From Alphaproteobacteria bacterium (GTDB lineage Bacteria > Pseudomonadota > Alphaproteobacteria > Micropepsales > Micropepsaceae): a DNA stretch of 47,929 nucleotides. A program made the translations under genes and the position numbers. The notes under the pieces were generated by a model, which was not told where the DNA came from, ran no database searches, and saw only the letters and a list, made by a program, of their open reading frames with translations. Location of the stretch: assembly GCA_003158585.1 (NCBI GenBank), contig PMKE01000121.1, positions 16,829 through 64,757 on the forward strand, written 5' to 3'. Numbering within the stretch: the stretch's first letter is position 1; every line of letters starts with the position of its first letter. Positions 19,277 to 26,287 of the stretch are shown here, in pieces.

Positions 19277-19306
19277 ATCGGCGCCGGTTCCGGCGCCGAT
19301 TTTTTT
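19277..19306 (+). terminator. Strong rho-independent terminator
   Basis: The perfect 11-bp stem ATCGGCGCCGG / CCGGCGCCGAT has a 2-nt loop and is followed by six Ts (19301-19306). It separates the receptor transcript from the galactanase promoter. Confidence 0.9.
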
Positions 19307-19325
19307 GCCTGTCACGGACGTAAAT

Positions 19326-19353
19326 TTGACTGCCCGTCATTTATCATATAAAT
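19326..19353 (+). promoter_or_regulatory. Promoter with operator copy 2, upstream of galactanase 1
   Basis: The perfect palindrome ATTTAT-CAT-ATAAAT lies at 19339-19353. A TTGACT -35 is at 19326-19331, and the -10 (TATAAA or TAAATC) lies within the palindrome. The galactanase start is 74 bp downstream. Confidence 0.7.
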
Positions 19354-19426
19354 CAGACGGCAACGCCGCTCCACCGCGTGCAAGCACCGTTGCGCACCGG
19401 ATGGAGCGCATCAGGGAGGCTATCCG

Positions 19427-20830
19427 GTGACAGCCATTCGTTTCACGCTCCTTTGCGGCGTGGTAGCCGCGCTCTTCGCGCAACCCGTTGCGGCGCGCGA
19501 CTTGTACTTCGGCGCCGATCTTTCCTTCGCCAACGAGATGGACGACTGCGGCGCGGTCTATCGCGAGAACGGCGCGCCCAAGAACCTCTATGCCCTGTTC
19601 AAGGAGCACGGCGCCAATGTCGCCCGCATTCGCATCTGGAACGCGGGCAACCCCACGAAATACAGCAATCTCGCGGATGTCGAACGCAGCTTCAAGCGCG
19701 CCAAGGCGCTGGGCATGCTGACCCTGCTCGACTTCCACTATTCGGACTGGTGGGCGGACGGCGGCAAGCAGATCATTCCCGCGGCCTGGGCAAAGATCAA
19801 AGATCCGAAGAAGCTGGCGCAGGTTCTCTATCGCTATACCTACGATACGCTGATGGCGCTCGACAGGGCCGGCGTGATGCCGGACATGGTGCAGCCCGGC
19901 AATGAGATCAACCACGAAATCCTCGACAAGGGACGCTGGAAAACCGGGCCCATCAACTGGAAGCGCAACGCGCTGCTGCTGAATGCGGCGATCAAGGCGA
20001 TCCGCGATGCGGGCCGCAAGGCAGGCACCCATCCCAAGGTGATGATCCAGATCGCCCAGCCGGAATACAACCTGCCTTGGTACGAGGCGGCGACCAGGGC
20101 GGGCGTCACCGACTTCGACATGATCGGCCTCAGCTACTACCCGAAATGGTCCACCAATTCGTTCCGCGGGCTGGGCCGCACCATCAACCTGCTGCGCAAC
20201 CGCTATCCCGGCAAAGAGGTGCTGGTGGTGGAAACGGCCTATCCCTGGACGCTGGGCGGCAGCGCCGCGGCCAGCGGGCTTGCCAGGGACAACCAGACAC
20301 CCGGCTATCCGGCGACGCCGGAAGGCCAGAAGCGCTTCCTCGTCGATCTCAGCCAGGCCGTGATTGCCAATGGCGGCCTAGGCGTGTTCACCTGGGCACC
20401 CGACTGGGTGCCCGCCCTGTGCCGCGGCAACGCCGATCGGAACGTGGACTGGCCGTCGATGACCTTCTTCGACGATAAGGGCGAGGTGCTTCCCGGCATC
20501 GACTATATGCGGGAGAAGTACGTGATGCCCGTGGAAGTGACCTTCCGCTTCAGCGGCGTGAAGCCGAAGAAAGGCCAGGTCTTCCGGCTGTGGGGCGACC
20601 TCTTCGGTGACCCGGATTTCACCTCGTTTCCGCTGCGCCGAGTGAATAACGAGCTGGTCTACAACACGACGCTGATGCCGGGCAGCCAGGTTCACTTCCA
20701 GGTGTTCGGCGACAAGGCGATGCAGAAGCCGCTCATCGCCGGAAAGAAACTGCTGGAAGGCGTCGTGCCCGAAACCGTGGGCAACACCGACACTGTTTTC
20801 GATTTCGACTTGCGCAAGCCGGTCGACTAG
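19427..20830 (+). CDS. Secreted endo-beta-1,4-galactanase, GH53 (copy 1)
   Basis: The 467-residue enzyme cleaves beta-1,4-galactan. A signal peptide ends near VAA (residue 23). The GH53 barrel follows: FGADLSFANEMDDCG, LDFHYSDWWAD, acid/base E160 in QPGNEINHE, SYYPKWS, and nucleophile E269 in VVETAYPW. After about residue 370 there is an extra domain of roughly 95 residues (VEVTFRFSGVKP, LWGDLFGD, MPGSQVHFQVFG) shared with copy 2. The GTG start has AGGGAGG 7 bp upstream. The next gene lies 80 bp on with no promoter-operator between them, so it is probably co-transcribed. Confidence 0.93.
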   Translation: MTAIRFTLLCGVVAALFAQPVAARDLYFGADLSFANEMDDCGAVYRENGAPKNLYALFKEHGANVARIRIWNAGNPTKYSNLADVERSFKRAKALGMLTLLDFHYSDWWADGGKQIIPAAWAKIKDPKKLAQVLYRYTYDTLMALDRAGVMPDMVQPGNEINHEILDKGRWKTGPINWKRNALLLNAAIKAIRDAGRKAGTHPKVMIQIAQPEYNLPWYEAATRAGVTDFDMIGLSYYPKWSTNSFRGLGRTINLLRNRYPGKEVLVVETAYPWTLGGSAAASGLARDNQTPGYPATPEGQKRFLVDLSQAVIANGGLGVFTWAPDWVPALCRGNADRNVDWPSMTFFDDKGEVLPGIDYMREKYVMPVEVTFRFSGVKPKKGQVFRLWGDLFGDPDFTSFPLRRVNNELVYNTTLMPGSQVHFQVFGDKAMQKPLIAGKKLLEGVVPETVGNTDTVFDFDLRKPVD

Positions 20831-20910
20831 GAGGCCGGTCACGAAATCGCGTGCTGTTGCGGCGTCGGCAGCAGTTTCAGAACGGGAAGCGAAACAGGAA
20901 CCGAACGAAA

Positions 20911-22746
20911 ATGGACAAATTCATCCTTAGTGTTGTCCACAGACCGGAACTGATGCCGGAATACATCAACACCGATGCTCAGGCCGGCAAGACTGAAGAA
21001 CTCGGAGGCACGGAGGTGGTCGGCGAGTCGCTGGACATCTTCCGCCTGCAGCAGGACATCGCGCACGCCAACGGGATCAAATGTACGATCCAGATGACCT
21101 ACGCCTCGCTGTACAACGACGAGGCCATCCAGCTTGCCAAGGATTACCACGAAAAATACGGCGACGAGATCGCGCACACTTTCCTCGGCGTCCAGTGCGA
21201 CCGCTTCCGCGAGACTTACGGCTCCAAGGAACTGGCAATGTGGCTGTTCCCTTGGGATCTGAAAGTGCGGGTCGTGCGTGACTCGTTTGAGCGGTTCAAG
21301 GAAGTCTTTGGATTCTATCCGACCTCGACCGGCTCTTATTTCATGGATGCCGAACTCATCAACTTCATCAAAGCCGAGTACCCGATGGTGAAAACCGCCG
21401 TGGCTGCCTGTTTTGAGGAAGGTCCGAAGGTGTTCCGGCATACCAACAACACCTGGTACACGCTTCTTGATGGCGGCCCGTGGACGGCCTGGGTGCCGTC
21501 CAAAGCGTGCTCTCACGCCATCGCGGAAAACGCCGACGATGATTCCGGCATCGTAGCCGTGCCGCACCTGTCGCGCGATCTGCTCGGCGTCATGGACAAC
21601 CCCGGCGACATGTTCGGCACGCATCCGCAAAACATCATCCGAGGCCTGGCCTACGAGGACGACCGGCTGCCCTTCATGTACAACCTGGTGGACCAGTATC
21701 AGGCCATCAAGCGCTACAACAAAGGCTACTCCTATAATCTCGTCTATGTCGGCCCGGGCTGGATGGGCAAGGCCGGCCGGTGGGAGTGCCCCTACCGGAT
21801 TCTCAAGAAATCCTACGAGGATTTCATGGCCTATTACGGGCAGCTGAAACGCCAGGGCAAGGTCACGGACATGACCATGACCGAGTTCGCCGACTGGTAC
21901 CGCGCAAACAAGGCCGTCAACGAGCCGATCTGCGCCCTCTGGAAGGACACGATCTTCGGCACCAAGAACCAGTGCTTCTGGTATGCCGATTCGAAGTTCC
22001 GCATCCAAATCGATCTCAAGCTCGGCGGGGCAATTACCGATATCCGTCCTTACGCGTCCAAGCTGAAGCGGCCCTGCGGCGCCGGCACATCGGCCAATCA
22101 AGACGCTTCATATCCGTTCATCGTGCAGTCCCGCTATCGCGGTGGCCCCTTCACGCACTATGCCGGCGAAGGCGCCATCAAGAGCGCCAAGCTGCGGTTT
22201 GGCGGCGAAGAAGTGGATTTGAGCGCCTGCCGGTCGACGGGCCGGTATGAGGAGGGCCCCGGCTGGCGCAAACTGATCGTGCGTCCGGTGACCGTCGAGT
22301 TTCAGCACCTGAAGGTGCAGGTCGAGACGTCGTACACGTTCCACGAAAACCAAGGGACCATCGACATCGGCCGCAAGATCGTCGGTCTCAGCGATCCCTC
22401 CGCCAAGGTTGAAGTGGACGAGTTCATCACCGCCTGTTGGGGAACCCGGGAATATCCGGAGGACTTGACCGGCTGCACCCTGGCCGTGATCGACCGCAAC
22501 GGTACACGTAATGCCATCGACTATGCTTACCGCTGCCGTGAGCACGCTGCCGCCGATGCCGCCGCCGTCGAAGCGGTCATTCCGATGGTACAAACCCGCA
22601 TCCGGATGACTCCGAAATCGGGCCCGTGCAAGGGCTACTACGAAGAGGGATACTCCTTCGCTCCGAACCTGAAGATCGGCTTATGCCGCGAACTCGGGCT
22701 CGACGAGGAACTCGTGACCGTCTTCGCCATCGAACGCGCAAACTGA
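20911..22746 (+). CDS. Large cytosolic protein of unknown function, possible polysaccharide-deacetylase/GH57-like barrel
   Basis: The 611-residue protein has no signal peptide or membrane segment. The first ~350 residues look like an alpha/beta barrel: an N-terminal strand FILSVVHRPELMPEYIN, then GFYPTSTGSYFMDAELINFI, which resembles the search-and-match segments of NodB/GH57-type folds, and a Trp/Tyr-rich stretch. The last ~200 residues alternate hydrophobic strands, suggesting a beta-sandwich. It may correspond to the DUF3863/DUF3864 families, from memory and unverified. I chose ATG 20911; the upstream frame is basic and unlike the rest. Placed between two galactanases with a symporter, a role in processing an imported glycan is plausible but unproven. 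Confidence 0.6.
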   Translation: MDKFILSVVHRPELMPEYINTDAQAGKTEELGGTEVVGESLDIFRLQQDIAHANGIKCTIQMTYASLYNDEAIQLAKDYHEKYGDEIAHTFLGVQCDRFRETYGSKELAMWLFPWDLKVRVVRDSFERFKEVFGFYPTSTGSYFMDAELINFIKAEYPMVKTAVAACFEEGPKVFRHTNNTWYTLLDGGPWTAWVPSKACSHAIAENADDDSGIVAVPHLSRDLLGVMDNPGDMFGTHPQNIIRGLAYEDDRLPFMYNLVDQYQAIKRYNKGYSYNLVYVGPGWMGKAGRWECPYRILKKSYEDFMAYYGQLKRQGKVTDMTMTEFADWYRANKAVNEPICALWKDTIFGTKNQCFWYADSKFRIQIDLKLGGAITDIRPYASKLKRPCGAGTSANQDASYPFIVQSRYRGGPFTHYAGEGAIKSAKLRFGGEEVDLSACRSTGRYEEGPGWRKLIVRPVTVEFQHLKVQVETSYTFHENQGTIDIGRKIVGLSDPSAKVEVDEFITACWGTREYPEDLTGCTLAVIDRNGTRNAIDYAYRCREHAAADAAAVEAVIPMVQTRIRMTPKSGPCKGYYEEGYSFAPNLKIGLCRELGLDEELVTVFAIERAN

Positions 22747-22756
22747 GAAAACCGAC

Positions 22757-23029
22757 ATGGCCCAAGGTAAAACCGGAAAGATCAACTACCGTTGCCCGAT
22801 GTGTCTGTTCCGGACCATCGACTACGATCTTCTCTACGACCGTGACGCGGATCAATTCTACTGCCGCCGCTGTAATTGGGAGGGTAACGAGATGGCGATT
22901 CTCTCGTTGTACCGCGTGTACAAGCAGCAATATCCCGACATGCTGAAGCGCTGGACCGTGGAGGAAATCCTCGCCAAAAACGAGGAGGCCGACACACCCG
23001 GGACTCCGGCCGGGAAAGGGCCGTCCTGA
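22757..23029 (+). CDS. Small zinc-ribbon protein, unknown function
   Basis: The 90-residue cytosolic protein has two CxxC knuckles 20 residues apart: C13/C16 (YRCPMCLF) and C36/C39 (FYCRRCNWEG). They form a probable treble-clef or zinc-ribbon site. A helical middle (EMAILSLYRVYKQQYPDMLK) and a flexible, Pro-rich end follow. It starts 10 bp after the large unknown gene and precedes the GPH symporter by 100 bp, so it is part of the cassette. It could be a DNA-binding or protein-partner module. I do not recognise the family. Confidence 0.75.
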   Translation: MAQGKTGKINYRCPMCLFRTIDYDLLYDRDADQFYCRRCNWEGNEMAILSLYRVYKQQYPDMLKRWTVEEILAKNEEADTPGTPAGKGPS

Positions 23030-23129
23030 CTGATGTACCTCCAGCCACAAGCTGGTGCCTTGGCGGTGCTGTATTCTCGTATCCGCCGGTATCAAGAGTT
23101 TCAGATCACCAACCGCCGCAGGAAACGTC

Positions 23130-24656
23130 ATGGGTAAATCCACCGAACTGGGTCGTACGATCGGCAAGAAGCGCGACAAGCTGACGATCAGGGAGAAGTT
23201 CTCCGTCGGCACGGGCGGCATAGCCGTGTCGCTCGGCAATCAGAGTGTCCGGACTACCGGACAGGGCGTTCTGAACATGATTCTGCACATCAACGCCTTT
23301 TGGGTCGGCCTTGTGCTTGCGGTTTCTCTGTTCTGGGACGCCATAATCGATCCCGTCGTAGGCAACATTTCCGACAATTTCCGCTCGCGGTACGGCCGCC
23401 GCCGCCCGTTTATTGTGGTCGGCGCAATAGCGATGGGCTTGACCTTTGCCTGCATATGGATGGTTCCGCTGCAGTGGAGCGACGCGGGCAAGCTGGGTTG
23501 GTTCATCGTCACGAGCCTGGTGTTCTATACGGCCTACTCCACCTTCTTGGTGCCGTACATCGGCCTGACCTACGAAATGACCCCGGACTATGACGAACGC
23601 ACTTCGGTCCAGGGCTATGTGACCTTCTGGAACCGGCTCGGCGAGATGTCCTACATGGGGCTGATCCCACTGTCCCTGACTTACATCGCCTGGAAATACG
23701 GCTACGCGAACACCGATCATCTTACCTCCCCGGAAAAGATGGAGGGCATCCGGACCGTCGCGGCGGTTTATGGTTTTTTCGGCATGACCCTGTTCGGATT
23801 GCTCCCGGCCTTCTTCGGCCGTGAGCGCCTCTATGCGCTGACCGTCAAGGAGCAACGCGGCAAGAAGACTTCGTTCTGGAAGTCCGCCAAGCTCGCGCTG
23901 CAGAACAAAGCATGCGTCTACTTGTGCATCTTTACCATCTTGACGAACATTGCCGGCGTGTTTGCAAGCAACATGGATTGGTACCTGCTGATCTACTACT
24001 TGTCCGACGGCAATATCGCGGTGGGGACGCAATGGAAACTCATCGTGACCATCGGGTACGCCGCGGTGGGCATCTTGGGCATTCCGCTCGTCGTGTGGCT
24101 GACCGCCAAGATGAGCAAGGTCCAGGGTCTGCAGTTCATCTACACCATGATGATAGTGAACTCGGTACTGCGCTGGTTCGTGTACCAGCCCGGGCGCTTT
24201 AGTGAAGCCCTCCACTGGGGCAGTTATACACAATTCGCGCATTCCCTCGCTCTGATCGGCAAATCGTTCATCTGGCTCGATCCGCTTACCGGAGGCGTGT
24301 TCTGGATCGGCATCGGTGTGTTGGGGCAAGCGATGACGGCCGACATCTGCGACGAAGATGAGTTGAAGAACGGTCAGCGCCGCGAAGGTATGTTCGGCGC
24401 TGTCTACCAGTGGGCAACGAAGGCATCCTTTGCGATCGGCTTCGTCCTGGTCGGCACATTCCTGAGTTCCATCGGCTTCGACCCCGCCCTCAATTCCCAG
24501 ACGCCGCATACCTATCTCAGCATGCGGGTTGCCATGTGCCTCGGTGCCGGCATTCCGTCCCTGCTGTGTTTCCTTCTTTTGAAATACTATCCGCTGACCA
24601 GACGGATATCCGAGGAGAACCGGAAAAAACTGGAAGCGCTGCGCGGCGAGGTTTGA
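23130..24656 (+). CDS. GPH-family (MelB-like) sugar:cation symporter
   Basis: The 508-residue permease has about 12 membrane segments. The family signature near the N terminus is visible: WDAIIDPVVGNISDNFRSRYGRRRPFI, which contains the conserved Asp pair of MelB cation sites. Also seen are YTAYSTFLVPYIGLTYEMTPDYDERT and a C-terminal MTADICDEDELKNGQRREGMFGA. I chose ATG 23130 with AGGAAA upstream; the longer frame adds a non-family leader. Family members move galactosides, pentosides or hexuronides with Na+ or H+. Here it probably imports the substrate or product of the cassette's large protein. Confidence 0.88.
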   Translation: MGKSTELGRTIGKKRDKLTIREKFSVGTGGIAVSLGNQSVRTTGQGVLNMILHINAFWVGLVLAVSLFWDAIIDPVVGNISDNFRSRYGRRRPFIVVGAIAMGLTFACIWMVPLQWSDAGKLGWFIVTSLVFYTAYSTFLVPYIGLTYEMTPDYDERTSVQGYVTFWNRLGEMSYMGLIPLSLTYIAWKYGYANTDHLTSPEKMEGIRTVAAVYGFFGMTLFGLLPAFFGRERLYALTVKEQRGKKTSFWKSAKLALQNKACVYLCIFTILTNIAGVFASNMDWYLLIYYLSDGNIAVGTQWKLIVTIGYAAVGILGIPLVVWLTAKMSKVQGLQFIYTMMIVNSVLRWFVYQPGRFSEALHWGSYTQFAHSLALIGKSFIWLDPLTGGVFWIGIGVLGQAMTADICDEDELKNGQRREGMFGAVYQWATKASFAIGFVLVGTFLSSIGFDPALNSQTPHTYLSMRVAMCLGAGIPSLLCFLLLKYYPLTRRISEENRKKLEALRGEV

Positions 24657-24688
24657 GGGCCCGGCGGCACGTAACTCTGCAATTCCGA

Positions 24689-24714
24689 TACGGGGGGAAG
24701 CTTCTCCCTCCGTA
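24689..24714 (+). terminator. Hairpin after the GPH symporter gene
   Basis: TACGGGGGGA (24689-24698) pairs with TCCCTCCGTA (24705-24714) through one G-T wobble, with a short AT/GC loop. There is no T-tract, so it may be a weak or factor-dependent terminator or an mRNA-stabilising hairpin between the cassette and galactanase 2. Confidence 0.45.
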
Positions 24715-24797
24715 CGATCCCGCGGACGATGCACAGCGTCCATGATCCCCTGAGCCATGCTCGCCGCGTCGTGTTTTCGATGCTGCGGAGGAAGATA

Positions 24798-24827
24798 TTG
24801 ACCCAGCCGAGCATTTATCATATAAAT
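24798..24827 (+). promoter_or_regulatory. Promoter with operator copy 3, upstream of galactanase 2
   Basis: TTGACC (24798-24803), a 17-bp spacer and TATAAA (24821-24826) make a near-ideal sigma-70 promoter. The palindrome ATTTAT-CAT-ATAAAT (24813-24827) overlaps its -10. This is the clearest case for steric repression in the locus. Confidence 0.78.
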
Positions 24828-24883
24828 AGGCAAGTGTACGAAAACACAAGAACAGCAGGCATTTTCTTGAGGGAGGCAGAGAG

Positions 24884-26287
24884 ATGATGGGATCGCGGCG
24901 CGCTTGGTTGCTTGCCGGGGTTTTAACCCTCTTCGGCACACTGCCCGCAGGAGCCGCCGACTTCGTGTTCGGCGCCGACCTTTCCTTCGCCAATGAGATG
25001 GACGATTGCGGCGCGGTCTTCAAGGACGACGGCAAGGCGGGAGACGTCTATGCCATCATGAAGGCGCACGGCACCAATCTGGTGCGGCTGCGCCTTTGGA
25101 ACAACCCAAGCTGGACCCAGTATAGCACGCTCGACGACGTGAAGCGTTCCATCGCCCGCGCCAAGGCGCAAGGCATGCAGGTTCTGCTCGATTTCCATTA
25201 TTCCGACGACTGGGCCGATCCCAGCAAGCAGGTTATTCCGGCGGCATGGGCGAACATCAAGGACGACGACGCGCTGGCCAAGGCAGTTTATCAATTCACC
25301 GCCGACACGCTGAAGCAGCTTGCGGCGGCCGGGCTTTCGCCGGACTACGTGCAAGTCGGCAACGAGGTTAATCACGATGTGCTGACGCTCACCGCCACAG
25401 AAGCGCTGACGAATTGGCCGCGCAACGCCAAGCTGCTCAACGCCGGGATAAGAGCGGTGCGCGACACCAATCCCAAGATCAAGGTGATGCTGCACATCGC
25501 GCAGCCGGAAAACATCGAGCCGTGGTTCGAACAAGCGGCAAGCGCGGGCTTGACCGATTTCGATATCATCGGCATCAGCTATTATCCGAAATGGTCGAAG
25601 TACACGTTGGCGGGGCTCGGCGCCCTCATCAACCGGTTGCGCTACAGGTACCCCAAGGCCGAGATTTGGGTGGCTGAAACCTCCTATGCTTGGACTTTGT
25701 CCACCGCCGACAATATGAATAATCTTCTGGACGAAGGTTCCGCCTTGCCCAGCTATCGCTTAACCCAGGAAGGTCAAAAGCAGTTTCTAGTCGATATGGC
25801 GCAGACGATCATTTCGAACGGCGGCAGCGGTCTCGTTTATTGGGCGCCCGATCGGGTTTCTACCAAATGCCGGACACGCTGGGGCCAAGGGTCCGATTGG
25901 GAAAACGCTACGCTGTTCGACTTCGACGGCAACGCGCTTCCCGCCATCGACTACGCGCGCCAGACCTACAAGCAGCAGGTGCACGTGACGTTCAGGTTCC
26001 ACGGCCTGACGCCGCCGCCGGATCAGGCGTTCTATCTGTGGGGCGATTTTCTTGGGTCAAAGACGTTTGCGGTGCGGTTGCCTGCCGATGGCGTGTTCAC
26101 CACCACCATGATGCCGGGCGCCAAAATCCGCTTCCAGGTGTTCGACAACCTGCAACTGCACGCCAAGCTGCTGGCGGGCGGCAAGGTGGTGGACGGCTTC
26201 GCGACCGAAACCGTCCCCTCCGGCGATGCGACCTTCGACTACGTGCTCACGCCACCGCCGGACGCAGTGCCACCGCCTTCGCACTGA
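24884..26287 (+). CDS. Secreted endo-beta-1,4-galactanase, GH53 (copy 2)
   Basis: The 467-residue paralogue of copy 1 has a signal peptide (cleavage near AGA, residue 24). The barrel motifs are FGADLSFANEMDDCG, LDFHYSDDWAD, acid/base E161 in QVGNEVNHD, SYYPKWS and nucleophile E265 in VAETSYAW. The C-terminal accessory domain (VHVTFRFHGLTP, LWGDFLGS, MPGAKIRFQVFD) repeats that of copy 1, and the end is Pro-rich. GGGAGG lies about 7 bp before the ATG. Its last 41 bp overlap the 3' end of the convergent beta-galactosidase gene. Confidence 0.93.
   Translation: MMGSRRAWLLAGVLTLFGTLPAGAADFVFGADLSFANEMDDCGAVFKDDGKAGDVYAIMKAHGTNLVRLRLWNNPSWTQYSTLDDVKRSIARAKAQGMQVLLDFHYSDDWADPSKQVIPAAWANIKDDDALAKAVYQFTADTLKQLAAAGLSPDYVQVGNEVNHDVLTLTATEALTNWPRNAKLLNAGIRAVRDTNPKIKVMLHIAQPENIEPWFEQAASAGLTDFDIIGISYYPKWSKYTLAGLGALINRLRYRYPKAEIWVAETSYAWTLSTADNMNNLLDEGSALPSYRLTQEGQKQFLVDMAQTIISNGGSGLVYWAPDRVSTKCRTRWGQGSDWENATLFDFDGNALPAIDYARQTYKQQVHVTFRFHGLTPPPDQAFYLWGDFLGSKTFAVRLPADGVFTTTMMPGAKIRFQVFDNLQLHAKLLAGGKVVDGFATETVPSGDATFDYVLTPPPDAVPPPSH

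Noticed and set aside
23106-24941. 611-codon open frame on the minus strand opposite the GPH symporter
   Set aside because: Low-complexity, no motif, antisense to a clear 12-segment permease.
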